DNA of 64,000 nucleotides from Hexactinellida sp. DTS-2022 (lineage: Eukaryota > Porifera > Hexactinellida), in the NCBI GenBank assembly GCA_028753945.1, contig JAPNXP010000012.1:62001-126000 (forward strand), read 5' to 3'. The position numbers were made by a program, and so were the translations under genes. This document shows, in pieces, positions 12,101 to 20,176 of this stretch (within the stretch, counting starts at the first letter, position 1; each line of letters starts with the position of its first letter). The notes under the pieces are model-generated. The model searched no databases and had not been told where the DNA came from. It saw only the letters and a list, made by a program, of their open reading frames with translations.

Positions 12101-12699
12101 TTCGCTGCAAGCCCTTCCACGACAGAGAGGACCTGATGCCGGTCTGCTACCGCTGCAATATAACCAACCCGCTGCTGAACAAGCAAGGCAACCAGTGCAT
12201 CAACTGCAAGCACCCGTTCATATACAGCTTCGTGTCCTTCGAGGTGCTACCGCTGGTGGAGTTCGCCCTGGATCCGGACATTAGTGACGCGGAGGCGACG
12301 GCTCTGATCGAGATGGAGGCGAGCAGCGCGGATGCGGACTCCGGCCCGCAGAGAGAGTTCTCCGAGAGGGACGCCCAGACCCTGGTGCTGGACGACAGCG
12401 AGGCGGGGAATTCTAAGGACCTCTTCATGGAGCGGCTCCTCGCGGTAGATCACACCTCTCCAGAGTACTGCCCTCTCGTTGTGGACAGAGAGGTGTTGCG
12501 CTCCCTCACTCCCCCGGAAGTGTTCATCAAGCAATGGCCGCCCCCCCTGAGGAGTCAGTTCTACAAGTCCCTCATGCCGGACCTCCCCATAACCTCTTGT
12601 CCCTCCTGCTTCCAGCTCTTCCACTCGGACGACTTCGATCTCCAGATTCTCCAGAAGGGGACTTGTCCCTTCTGTAGAGCTCAGATTGACTCAGCTTAG
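9106..12699 (+). CDS. IFT122: Intraflagellar transport protein 122 (IFT-A core subunit)
   Basis: An uninterrupted frame of 1197 residues. IFT122 is a core subunit of the IFT-A complex, which drives retrograde transport and entry of membrane cargo into cilia. The N-terminal half (about 1-560) carries two WD40 propellers; repeats such as FASGGADKTVVIW are easy to see. The C-terminal half (about 570-1000) is alpha-helical TPR-like, with recurring A-x-x-x-Y/F helix pairs. Two zinc-binding ends follow: one with CYRC and CINC (about 1015-1035), and the final CPSC and CPFC (about 1168-1192). The related WDR35 also has WD40-TPR architecture, but the opening residues and ending match IFT122. The absence of any intron over 3.6 kb is notable. 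Its presence implies the organism makes cilia. Confidence 0.95.
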   Translation: MRAHQVWVDQVRDKDNVPQPVYCTVFSPDGARLLAAVGHRILAYNSADGVLEDSLRGHKGTVFCLAYSPVGNRFASGGADKTVVIWTHEMEGVLKFTHNESIQALAYNPVTLQLASCSTQDFGLWCGEQKNVVKSKLPARATCCAWTHDGQYLAIGLYSGVVSVRQRSGDEKVSIQRPGGHPVWCLSWSPSYGDQYGILTVGDWGQRLSFYQLNGRQIGKDRNLGFDPCTLSYFSHGEFILVSGSNKELTLCSREGIKLTSITSEDSWVWSAAGHPEQLNAVVGTNDGTIAFYSVSISMVHGLYRDRYAYRENLTDVVVQHLITDQVVKIKCRDMVRRVAIYKQRLAVVLAEQLIVYELVGEDPSSDMDYKVKDRILKKFDCSLLVICSQHVVLCQEDRLHLVGFAGEQVRHWQLDSVVRYIKVIGGPSGREGLLVGLKNGQVLKLFVNSPFPVQLLTHHSPVRCVDLNLDQNKLAVVDESNTCSVYQTATGELLSQDPDATSVAWNSHHPDLLCYSGTGWVYIKTGSFPSNKQKGQGFVVGFTGTKVYALKLFSVQTIEVPLSSSMHQYLDKRDFKAAYQIATLGVTESDWRNLAQTSLTALDFEVARKSFIRVRDLHYLELLGSIEERISRGERNNSLFLGDINAYQKNFQEAAKLYKKSGHPGKAMDLFTDLRQFDFAKEFLAESDAEHVKQLIEKQADWCETINDPKTACDIYTAAGEYERAIDLMAKHGWADKLAELGRKLDKASFESVLQRIAEVLRQMQQFVLAVEVLNKLGHTRSLVRLFVDSQQWEEALPLAESHSELKDEVYLPYATWLAEHDRFDEAQEAFNKAGRQSEATEVLRQLTENAVEEKRFDDASYYLWLVSRSVLDRYSQEPEEAREQLGPGIAAEFRRSIRLSELYHAYHFVHTFTVQPFTSLMPETLFNIARYLAHALGGPAPEADSPGISKANIMYTLARQGKAVEAYKLSRHAFEELQGLVVPRRFQEIIDFGCLTIRCKPFHDREDLMPVCYRCNITNPLLNKQGNQCINCKHPFIYSFVSFEVLPLVEFALDPDISDAEATALIEMEASSADADSGPQREFSERDAQTLVLDDSEAGNSKDLFMERLLAVDHTSPEYCPLVVDREVLRSLTPPEVFIKQWPPPLRSQFYKSLMPDLPITSCPSCFQLFHSDDFDLQILQKGTCPFCRAQIDSA

Positions 12700-12885
12700 T
12701 TCTGTGACCTGCCTGTGTATCGACTACAATATGTGTCTCCAGCATTAACAGAGCAGTATATTAATTGCAGAGTGGGATTCTATGAGAGAAGTTGAATTTA
12801 TTATTCAATTGTTAACTACTATTTGTTTGATTAACGTGTATTACCAGTAATTTAAATGGTTAATAATATTCCAACTTAGAATATA

Positions 12886-14274
12886 ATGTCCACTAATGTG
12901 TGCGATGTTGAGTTTACGAGACATGTTGCTGACATCAGGGATTCCATAACTGCTAGAATATCCGACCTAATAGAACAACTCAGGACTCTGCAATCCAAAC
13001 TGCTCCGAGAGCTGCTTACGATAGAGAGCGAATACGGGAATGAGACAGACAATGAGGATCTATCCAAACAAATACTTGTCCAATGGGAGAATAAGGTAGA
13101 GGACTTTCCCCCCTCTTGTAAGCTAATTGTAATTGAGAAGATCAATACGCCGTCTCCGCTCCCCCCCGATCGGAGCAGTCGACAAGACTCTAACTTGAGA
13201 ACGAGTGCAGCTGTCTCGTCCCCCCCACTCGACACGACAGATGAATCTGTCTCGGGAATGTCCGGCTTTGCTGCAATGAATTTGCGAGACAATAGTACAC
13301 CAAATACCCATTCAAATTATAATACACAAGATTCAGAATATACAAGCAGTGCTCATGATTGGTCCCCAGTTCCCCCTGAGAGACCAGCTGCTCATTCTGA
13401 TGGACTAGTTAAGAACAAACCAAAGGGGCTAATTGAAATGTATGAGTCTGTAACTCTCCCTGCCTACTCTGTGTGTCCGTATGGGACCCTGAACTCCCAA
13501 TTGCAGAGCCCCAGGGGAGTGGCGATCGACAGGAAATCGAATAGAATATATGTCGCAGACCGAGGGAATCAACGAATTCAGGTTTTTAGCGACACGGGGA
13601 AATTTATTTTCGGCTTCACCCATAAGGAGATGCAGGGCCCCAAAGGGATCTGTATTATGGAGCAACTCGGTCTGCTATTCGTAACTGTTTGTGACAAAAA
13701 CTCTGTACACTGTTATACACTGGAAGGAGAATTCGTCCGAAAAGTTGGATATCTAGGCCACGGGCCTGGGCGGTTCATCCAGCCCTGCGGCATAACTACA
13801 GACAGCCTGTGCAAAATATACGTGTGTGACTTTGGAAATGATAGAATCCAAGTCTTCAATGAAGATCTACACTATCTAACTGTTTTAACTAACAAAGTTA
13901 CAAAACCAACCGACATCAAGGTTATCAATGACACTGTGTTTATTTTGGACCAAAGAAAGTTGTGTATCAGCATTTTCAGTAACGGAGGTGCTTACATAGA
14001 TGAAGTAGTAGCATGTGGCCCTGAATGGTATCAAATTAAACACCCATACTTCTTCGATATAGACTATAAGGGCAACTTCGTGCTATCAGATTTCGCGAAT
14101 CATTGCATCAAGGTGTTCTCTCCTAGAGGGCTGTTTCTCTGCAGTTTCGGGTTTGCAGGGGAGGAAGAGGGACAATTCCTGCAGCCCAGAGGCGTTGCCT
14201 TGGTGGATGATTGCATTGTCACCATCTGCGAAAGAGTAAACTACCAATTACAGATATTTTTACTAGATCCTTGA
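12886..14274 (+). CDS. NHL-repeat protein with N-terminal coiled coil (TRIM2/3/71-like, no RING)
   Basis: A single exon of 462 residues. Residues about 1-60 are helical, with Leu at coiled-coil spacing. A Ser/Pro-rich linker with an exposed acidic run follows (about 85-180). The rest (about 190-460) is a six-bladed NHL propeller; clear repeat cores are SPRGVAIDRKSNRIYVADRG, a blade around FGNDRIQVF, and QPRGVALVDD near the end. TRIM-NHL proteins use this propeller to bind RNA or protein. No RING or B-box is present, and the upstream gap of under 190 nt leaves no room for one, so E3 ligase activity is not expected. An AATAAA at 14342-14347, 68 nt after the stop, is a good poly(A) signal. Confidence 0.82.
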   Translation: MSTNVCDVEFTRHVADIRDSITARISDLIEQLRTLQSKLLRELLTIESEYGNETDNEDLSKQILVQWENKVEDFPPSCKLIVIEKINTPSPLPPDRSSRQDSNLRTSAAVSSPPLDTTDESVSGMSGFAAMNLRDNSTPNTHSNYNTQDSEYTSSAHDWSPVPPERPAAHSDGLVKNKPKGLIEMYESVTLPAYSVCPYGTLNSQLQSPRGVAIDRKSNRIYVADRGNQRIQVFSDTGKFIFGFTHKEMQGPKGICIMEQLGLLFVTVCDKNSVHCYTLEGEFVRKVGYLGHGPGRFIQPCGITTDSLCKIYVCDFGNDRIQVFNEDLHYLTVLTNKVTKPTDIKVINDTVFILDQRKLCISIFSNGGAYIDEVVACGPEWYQIKHPYFFDIDYKGNFVLSDFANHCIKVFSPRGLFLCSFGFAGEEEGQFLQPRGVALVDDCIVTICERVNYQLQIFLLDP

Positions 14275-14341
14275 TGTATTAGATCGTGTGACTTGCATTG
14301 TATTGATATTTTAGAAATTTTTGTGCAACTGTTTTTGGTTT

Positions 14342-14347
14342 AATAAA
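14342..14347 (+). terminator. Poly(A) signal AATAAA of the NHL-repeat gene
   Basis: A canonical hexamer 68 nt past the stop codon at 14274, followed by T-rich DNA. It suggests the NHL transcript ends before the small open frame at 14421. Confidence 0.5.
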
Positions 14348-14420
14348 TTGTAGCAATCAACACTTGCAATTTATTTATTTACTTATTTATATTTTTTATT
14401 AGCACTCATATACATTCACG

Positions 14421-14549
14421 ATGCCTGAAGTTAACCACTTCTTACACGGGACAATAACATTCTTCATTCCCTTCTGGATATTTGTATGGGTGTCCGCCTG
14501 TGTCTACGTCAGGATTAGGAGATGTGCTTTGAAGGAGAATGCGAATTAA
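14421..14549 (+). CDS. Possible micro-protein of 42 residues with one membrane helix
   Basis: An ATG frame encoding 42 residues, too short for usual ORF calling. It has a short N-terminus (MPEVNHFLHG), a 20-residue hydrophobic aromatic-rich helix (TITFFIPFWIFVWVSACVYV), a basic patch (RIRR) and a short polar tail ending KENAN. This layout is typical of small tail- or signal-anchored membrane proteins. It lies beyond the poly(A) signal of the preceding gene, and its G/C content is higher than the surrounding AT-rich DNA. An AATAAA occurs much later, at 14978-14983. I do not recognise the family. A second, more AT-biased frame (14522-14764) overlaps its end and looks like chance. Confidence 0.4.
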   Translation: MPEVNHFLHGTITFFIPFWIFVWVSACVYVRIRRCALKENAN

Positions 14550-15057
14550 CGAAATTCTTTTTTGCTAAAATTGTTGGATTTCCTTGTTGTTTATTTCTCG
14601 CATGGTATGAATTTTATTGGTTTTATAATTTGATTATTACATTACACTCAGTTTCTAATGTGATTTCGATATTATTATTGTTTATTGTTTGTTTTTGGAA
14701 GAATTGGAAAATTAACATTACCGAGCAACCAGCATCACGTATGGAATTATTATATAACGTATAATATGCTAGCTACGGTATTTGCTTTAACACATTCCTT
14801 CATTCATTAGTGTTGCTTTGGAAACTTACTGAAACTCAAGCAATGTAATACAAAACCACACAATAGAATCTTATAAGCCATACTACATTCTTAGTGGCAC
14901 TTTTGAAACAATATATGTATTGTATAACAACATTCCATAATGGATCTGATGAAGCGAGGATTAATTTATTATTATCTAATAAAACGGTAGATAACCACAC
15001 CAAATCCATAATTTGTATTCTATACTACCACTTATTTGTATTACCTCAGGAGTCAAC
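14550..15057. other. AT-rich intergenic region upstream of the lamin-like gene
   Basis: No further gene seen. TTACCTCAG at about 15042-15050, shortly before the ATG at 15058, could be a splice acceptor in the 5' untranslated region. Confidence 0.4.
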
Positions 15058-16581
15058 ATGACGGAAGAAGAAATGAGTTTCTACAGATTTCCCCGCGCTA
15101 ATGAGAGAGATTTGATCCAAGCTCTCAACTGCCGTCTGCAGGATTACATCGAGAAGGTGAAGAGCTCTTCGGAGCAAGAAGACCTCGAACCGAGGCTGGA
15201 GGAGCTCATCCGCAACCGAGACAGCGACATCGAGGGCATCAAGAGCAACTTCGCTCAGAACCTGGTGGGGGCCCGCAACACTCTGGACGAGACTGCCAAG
15301 GAGAAGTCCCAGTACCAGCTGCAGAGCCTCAGTCTCAAGACGCAGATCGAGAGAGCCAAGCTGAACATCGCGCGTCTGAGACTCGAGAACGCCGAGACCG
15401 AGAGCAAGCTGAGACAGGTGGACGCGGAGGCCGAGCGGGCCGAGCAGGAGAAGACGGAGGCGCAGAACGAGAGGGAAGAGTTGGAGCGCAGGCGGCGGAA
15501 GCTAGAAGCGGCCATCGAGGCCAAGTGCAGTCAGATAGACGAAGTCAAGCTGACGCGCATCGACACTCAGAACAAGCTCCAAACCCAGAAGGAGGACGCG
15601 GACTTCACCCGCAAGCTGATCCAGTCGGAGACGCAGCACGAGGAGCTGCTCAAGAGCGAACTGGTCGCTCACTTCGGCAAGAGCGAGGCCGACCTGCAGA
15701 CGGACATCCAGCGGCGCATGGAGCTGGCGATAGCGGAGCTGTCGGCCCGCACCGAGCAGGACCTGGTGCTGTACCGCGAGGACGTGGAGCTGCACTTCAG
15801 CGAGAAGAAGCAGTCCCTGGAGCAGGACGTGGATCTGCTGCAGGAGCGGGTCGAGGGGGTGGACAAGGAGCGCAGACGCCTGACGCACCTGCAGAGCTGC
15901 TGCGACCGGCAGGAGACGAGCATCCGCGAGAGGATGCAGCTGCTGAGTGCGCGTCTGGAGCAGCAGAAGGAGGCCATGCAGCTGGACACGGCGACCCACG
16001 AGGCCAAGCGGCGGGAGCTGGAGGAGACTGGCAGCGACGTAGAGCAGAGCTACCTGCGGCAGATCGAGGAGCTGCGCGGGCTGCTGGAGCTGCGGAACGG
16101 CCTGGACCTGGAGATAGAGACCTACAACCGTCTGCTCAACGAGGAGGAGCGGAGACTCAGTGTCAGGTTCGAGCACAGGTGTCAGGAGGGGGAGGGGGAG
16201 CGGGACGCCTCGACAGACGCCCCCTCTACGCCCCTCAGCAGCGAGGTCAGGCCCTCCTTCGCTATCAGCCACGTAGAAGCCACAGGCAAGTTTGTGGAGA
16301 TCTCCAATCCCAGCGAGTGCGTGCTCTCCCTGGCTAACCACCGGATCAGGAATGTGGCTGGGGACTCCGAGCAGGTGTTCAAGTTCCACCAGCGCCACCG
16401 CATTGCCGCGGGGGCCGTCATGCGGGTGTGGGCCAACTGCCCCGAGTCGATACACGATCCGCCCACTAACTTTGTGTGGAAGAAGGAGACCGCCTGGAAC
16501 CTAACCGCCGGACAGGTGGAGCTCATCAATGACGAGGGTGACGTCATCTCCTCCTTTGAGAAGGAGGCGCCACAGACCTAA
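15058..16581 (+). CDS. Lamin-like intermediate filament protein with lamin-tail domain, no CaaX box
   Basis: 507 residues from the ATG at 15058; the frame runs upstream only through a TTG. A short head ends in FPRANERDLIQALNCRLQDY, the coil-1A start pattern. A long Glu/Gln/Arg-rich rod (about 15-385) has continuous heptads and ends LEIETYNRLLNEEERRL, the conserved rod-end motif. Residues about 400-505 form a lamin-tail (LTD) Ig fold, including VEISNPSECVLSLANHRI and RIAAGAVMRVWAN. The rod length suits the lamin-type long coil 1B. Two lamin hallmarks are missing: no CaaX prenylation motif (it ends EAPQT), and no clear basic NLS between rod and LTD. It could be a nuclear lamin lacking farnesylation or a cytoplasmic filament of the protostome type that keeps an LTD. 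Confidence 0.85.
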   Translation: MTEEEMSFYRFPRANERDLIQALNCRLQDYIEKVKSSSEQEDLEPRLEELIRNRDSDIEGIKSNFAQNLVGARNTLDETAKEKSQYQLQSLSLKTQIERAKLNIARLRLENAETESKLRQVDAEAERAEQEKTEAQNEREELERRRRKLEAAIEAKCSQIDEVKLTRIDTQNKLQTQKEDADFTRKLIQSETQHEELLKSELVAHFGKSEADLQTDIQRRMELAIAELSARTEQDLVLYREDVELHFSEKKQSLEQDVDLLQERVEGVDKERRRLTHLQSCCDRQETSIRERMQLLSARLEQQKEAMQLDTATHEAKRRELEETGSDVEQSYLRQIEELRGLLELRNGLDLEIETYNRLLNEEERRLSVRFEHRCQEGEGERDASTDAPSTPLSSEVRPSFAISHVEATGKFVEISNPSECVLSLANHRIRNVAGDSEQVFKFHQRHRIAAGAVMRVWANCPESIHDPPTNFVWKKETAWNLTAGQVELINDEGDVISSFEKEAPQT

Positions 16582-16743
16582 CTGAACACAGTTATCTCTG
16601 ATAGATTATATGCTCTGCAGTCACAAGTTGTATACACTTCATTCATATTATGTAAGTCATATTGTATTGATTAGTTTGATATTCTAATTTTAGTATAATT
16701 TTATTAAATAATTGGGTGTGCAAATCATTTATTTGTCGCAATG
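16582..16743. other. 3' region of the lamin-like gene
   Basis: AT-rich, no gene. It contains TTTATT at 16728-16733, which reads AATAAA on the minus strand, 11 nt beyond the stop of the candidate minus-strand ORF that follows. Confidence 0.35.
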
Positions 16744-16977
16744 TTAATTTGCGAGTTTATTGGTCCGCCATGTGGACAATGAGCTCATATTAGGTTGTAT
16801 AAAGAAAGGTTTCGTAATGTGATTTGCACTTGAGGTTTGATGACTCCATAACCGTTTCATCATACCAACAGAGGTCAGTGCTGGTTTCATTTTGTGGAAT
16901 CGACTTCCATTCCTAAACAGGAGAACACATGCACAACAAATTAAGATTATAGCCTGAAATGGTTGGTATGATTTCAT
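16744..16977 (-). CDS. Candidate small secreted or membrane protein, 77 residues
   Basis: An ATG frame on the minus strand between the lamin-like gene and the lipase. Residues 1-21 (MKSYQPFQAIILICCACVLLF) look like a signal peptide or anchor. The remainder is polar and basic, with no recognised domain, no dibasic-amidation pattern of a neuropeptide, and no repeats. Supporting context: it is divergent from the lipase gene with about 150 nt between the ATGs, and a minus-strand AATAAA (16733-16728) lies 11 nt past its stop. A TTTAG within the frame could equally be a splice acceptor, so the N-terminus is uncertain. It may be chance. Confidence 0.25.
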   Translation of the reverse strand: MKSYQPFQAIILICCACVLLFRNGSRFHKMKPALTSVGMMKRLWSHQTSSANHITKPFFIQPNMSSLSTWRTNKLAN

Positions 16978-17052
16978 ATCTGAAGCCGTTAGCCTGAATT
17001 CCTAGCATTGTATAGGCCGGAGAGCAAATATAGCTTGTGTTGCGGTTATAGC

Positions 17053-17066
17053 ACTAGTATATATAA
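17053..17066 (+). promoter_or_regulatory. TATA-like box of the hormone-sensitive lipase gene
   Basis: The sequence TAGTATATATAAAC lies about 60 nt before the ATG at 17125, consistent with a very short 5' untranslated region. Predicted from sequence only. Confidence 0.4.
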
Positions 17067-17124
17067 ACTCGTTTGTTGAGTGGATACTAATAGTACATAC
17101 TTGGAATTAGAACATAACATTGAA

Positions 17125-19893
17125 ATGGCAACACAAACTCCCCGATTGAGATCTCGGTCTCTGGCCGGTCGCTCCAGCCACAGACGCTCCACCCCCGCCC
17201 CTCTCATCTCCGCTAACAGCGGCAACTCCTCCAGCTCGTTCGTGGACCTCTTCAAGCAGGTCAGTCTGCGCGACATGAAGAACCACGCGCCCTCCATCTG
17301 GAAGCACGAGCTCGGCGCGCTGAACGAGCGCTGCTCCGGCCCGATAGGCTTCAGTCAAGACTCCTACTGCAAGGATTACGCGCAGATCGTGAGCCACCTG
17401 GACGTGGCCACGAAGCTGTACAGCTCCCTCAGGAGCGACACCGACGGCAAGTTCCACTCCATTCTGCAGCACCTGCGCGTGGTCGCGGACCTGCTCAAAC
17501 AGCTGGTCGACGAGCTGTTCCTAATGGCGCCCAACTACGACTTTATCGACGAAAACAACGAGCCCGTCATCGGCAACGGGTACCGCACTCTGGTGCACTC
17601 GTCGGAGCGCTGTCTCAACGCCTGTCTGAAGGACCTGCAAGATTTCGCGCGCGCCAGGGGCGGCCGCAGCTACAACTGCAACAAGCACTACCGGAACCTG
17701 ACCACCGTGTACAAGCTGCTCCTATCAAAGGTTCTGCTGGTGGAGCAGGCGCTGGAGCTGAAGGCCTACTCTCCGGAAGACTGCCTCCTCGCAGACAAGG
17801 ACAAGCTCCCGGAGAACTTCATAGACAACATAATGGTGCTGCCCATCGAGAGCTTCTACGGGAGACACATGGGTCTGCAGTACTCCAACATGCTCCGGCC
17901 ATTGCTGAACATGCTTGTCGTCGTCATGGCCACGTATCACGACTGCCAGAACTCGACCACTGAGAACATTATCCAGCAGGCCGCTTCCACCATGGTGTAC
18001 GGGGGCCAGTACATGCTGGGAGACCCCGAAGTCAGAGCCAAGAAGGTAGCAAAGATTTCGATCGAGTCGGACATCAATTTCACCAAGAACTTCTGGTCCA
18101 TGACGGAGAGTCTCAGTGTGCGGGAGTTGATGGGCGTGCTGGGGCACCCCGCGGCCCTCTCCGAGGAGATTTCTATGCCAGCCAAGCCTGTGGAGTATGT
18201 GGGGCCAAAGGGAAACCGGGTTGTGGTGACCCCGCCCTACAAGGGGATGGGCTACGAGCCGCTGCGGGCTCGCCTCATCTCGTACCTCTGGAGAGAGGGC
18301 CAGGAGCGCACCTCCAATCTCCTCTCGCGTAAGCCCAACCAGTACGCCAAGGCCTCCGGCCTGATTATACATTTCCACGGCGGGGGCTTCGTCGCGCAGT
18401 CGCCCAAGTCCCACGAGCTGTACCTCCGCTCCTGGTCCGAGCACCTGAACGTGCCCATTCTGTCTGTGGACTACACGCTGGCCCCGGAGGCGCACTACCC
18501 CCGGGCCATGGAGGAGGGCGTGTTCGCGTACACCTGGGCTCTCGCGAACCTGCACAAGCTGGGCACCACTGGGGAGCGCATCATAATAGCGGGGGACTCC
18601 GCGGGGGGGAACATCTCGCTGGTCACGAGTCTGAAGTTGGTCAGCCTAGGCATTCGCCCCCCGGACTCCATCTGCGTGGCCTACCCCGCTACCTACATCG
18701 AGGTGGTCCCGAGTCCGTCCCGCATGCTCAGCGTGCTGGACCCCGTGCTGCCCTTCGGGATCCTCATCAGCTGTCTCTGCGCCTACACGGGAGAGACCAA
18801 CCGCATCGCTAAGCTGGACACGGCCCGGAGGCAGGAGATCCTCTGCCAGATCTCCCGCTTCCGGGAGGAGCTGCAGCTGGACTCAAACTGCTTCCTCTTC
18901 GAGAGCTCCCACTCCCTCGCCCCCAAGCCTGTCCCCAAGCCCCCCGCGCCCCACCCCGGTATAGACCGGTCCCAGAGCGACGGCGCGATCCTGCCCCCTC
19001 CCCCGGACACCTCCTCCATGAAGTCATTCGACCTGTACGACATATCGGGCAGCGAGCTCGACCTGCACTGTTTTCAAGATATCCCCGATGTGGTTAGCAT
19101 TTCTTCCTGCGACACTCTTACCGGCAGTTTCACCACCGACTTCAAGAGCGACGTAAAGTCGAAGGCCCCCCCTCCTAGGCCCCCGCCCCCCAAGAGCAGG
19201 TCTGCTTCTTTTCACTCTTTCGTCTCTGCTGACGTGCTAGTCCCAAAATCAGCCACAATCCTCGAATGCCCCGATACACGCTACTACTCAGTGGCGCAGC
19301 TGGTCAACGAGCTGGCGAAGCCCTACAGCGCCACGAAGAAGCAGGAGGCCGCGGCCGGGACCACGGACTCGTCCGACTACATCTCCTCGGGCTCTGAGGA
19401 CGAGCGGGCGCTGGCCCTGATCGAGCAGTCGGAGCAGCAGAGCTACCACTCCTGCGACGAGGACTCGGGCTCGGAGGATGAGCTCAACAAGCTGGAAGAC
19501 CTGCTCTGCAACAAGTGCAAGCAGGTCGTGTCCACTCTCAGAGAGGGCGCCCCTGGCAGCGCTATTGAGCACCTGTTCAATCCTCCCGCTAAGGACTCAG
19601 ACCTCAAGGCCGACCCGTTCCTGTCCCCCTACCTAGCGCCCCCTGAGATGTTCCAAGGCATGCCTCCTATCTACATATACGCCAGCGCTCTTGATCCCCT
19701 CCTCGACGACTCCGTAGAGTTTGCTAAAAAGCTGAAGGCGATGGGTCACCCTGTCCACCTTACAATTTCCCAGAACCTCCCCCACGGCTTCCTAAGTCTC
19801 GCGCTCTCCCAGAAGTCGGGGCCCGGGGAGGCCAACGAGCTGTTCATGCAGTACCTGAGACAAGCTCTAGTCGGAGAGGAAGACGACCAATGA
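17125..19893 (+). CDS. LIPE: Hormone-sensitive lipase (neutral lipid hydrolase)
   Basis: 922 residues from the ATG at 17125; the upstream extension starts at a GTG and is discounted. HSL hydrolyses diacylglycerol, cholesteryl and other esters in the cytosol and on lipid droplets. The N-terminal domain (about 40-340) is the HSL-specific helical region. The alpha/beta hydrolase part has the oxyanion motif HFHGGGF (about 417), nucleophile S492 in GDSAGGN, D857 in ALDPLLDD and H887 in LPHGF, a complete triad. Between the two halves of the hydrolase lies a long Ser/Pro- and acidic-rich insert (about 590-800). In mammalian HSL this position holds the phosphorylated regulatory module, so regulation by phosphorylation is plausible but unproven here. 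No intron. Confidence 0.93.
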   Translation: MATQTPRLRSRSLAGRSSHRRSTPAPLISANSGNSSSSFVDLFKQVSLRDMKNHAPSIWKHELGALNERCSGPIGFSQDSYCKDYAQIVSHLDVATKLYSSLRSDTDGKFHSILQHLRVVADLLKQLVDELFLMAPNYDFIDENNEPVIGNGYRTLVHSSERCLNACLKDLQDFARARGGRSYNCNKHYRNLTTVYKLLLSKVLLVEQALELKAYSPEDCLLADKDKLPENFIDNIMVLPIESFYGRHMGLQYSNMLRPLLNMLVVVMATYHDCQNSTTENIIQQAASTMVYGGQYMLGDPEVRAKKVAKISIESDINFTKNFWSMTESLSVRELMGVLGHPAALSEEISMPAKPVEYVGPKGNRVVVTPPYKGMGYEPLRARLISYLWREGQERTSNLLSRKPNQYAKASGLIIHFHGGGFVAQSPKSHELYLRSWSEHLNVPILSVDYTLAPEAHYPRAMEEGVFAYTWALANLHKLGTTGERIIIAGDSAGGNISLVTSLKLVSLGIRPPDSICVAYPATYIEVVPSPSRMLSVLDPVLPFGILISCLCAYTGETNRIAKLDTARRQEILCQISRFREELQLDSNCFLFESSHSLAPKPVPKPPAPHPGIDRSQSDGAILPPPPDTSSMKSFDLYDISGSELDLHCFQDIPDVVSISSCDTLTGSFTTDFKSDVKSKAPPPRPPPPKSRSASFHSFVSADVLVPKSATILECPDTRYYSVAQLVNELAKPYSATKKQEAAAGTTDSSDYISSGSEDERALALIEQSEQQSYHSCDEDSGSEDELNKLEDLLCNKCKQVVSTLREGAPGSAIEHLFNPPAKDSDLKADPFLSPYLAPPEMFQGMPPIYIYASALDPLLDDSVEFAKKLKAMGHPVHLTISQNLPHGFLSLALSQKSGPGEANELFMQYLRQALVGEEDDQ

Positions 19894-19905
19894 CCCCCCC
19901 CCCCC
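19894..19905. repeat. C12 homopolymer after the lipase stop codon
   Basis: Twelve C residues directly follow the TGA of the lipase gene. The tract is outside coding sequence; its length may be uncertain in sequencing. Confidence 0.7.
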
Positions 19906-20176
19906 TTATACATACGATAAGAGATGAGTCTGTAATCTACCAATTCGTTAACTGTGTCATGTAATGAAGATTTCGGTTTGTAAGGAATATTTTTACATCT
20001 ACACAGTTCTTAAGTGGTATTGATATTATTTTGTAATTATTAATTCTAGCACTGCAAGCTTCACTCAATTATTATTATTTGAACATTTGAACATTTCCTT
20101 CCTTGCCTCCTCTTACTAACAGAAAACGGTTAATTCAACCATTATTTCAACATAGATCCTTTGTGAAGTCATCACA

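Noticed and set aside
14522-14764. 80-residue hydrophobic frame downstream of the NHL gene
   Set aside because: It is hydrophobic because of AT-rich codons, and it overlaps the better-supported 42-residue frame in another phase.
15502-16455. 317-residue minus-strand open frame inside the lamin-like gene
   Set aside because: It is Leu/Gln/Val-rich antisense of heptad repeats; no domain, and the sense frame is clear.
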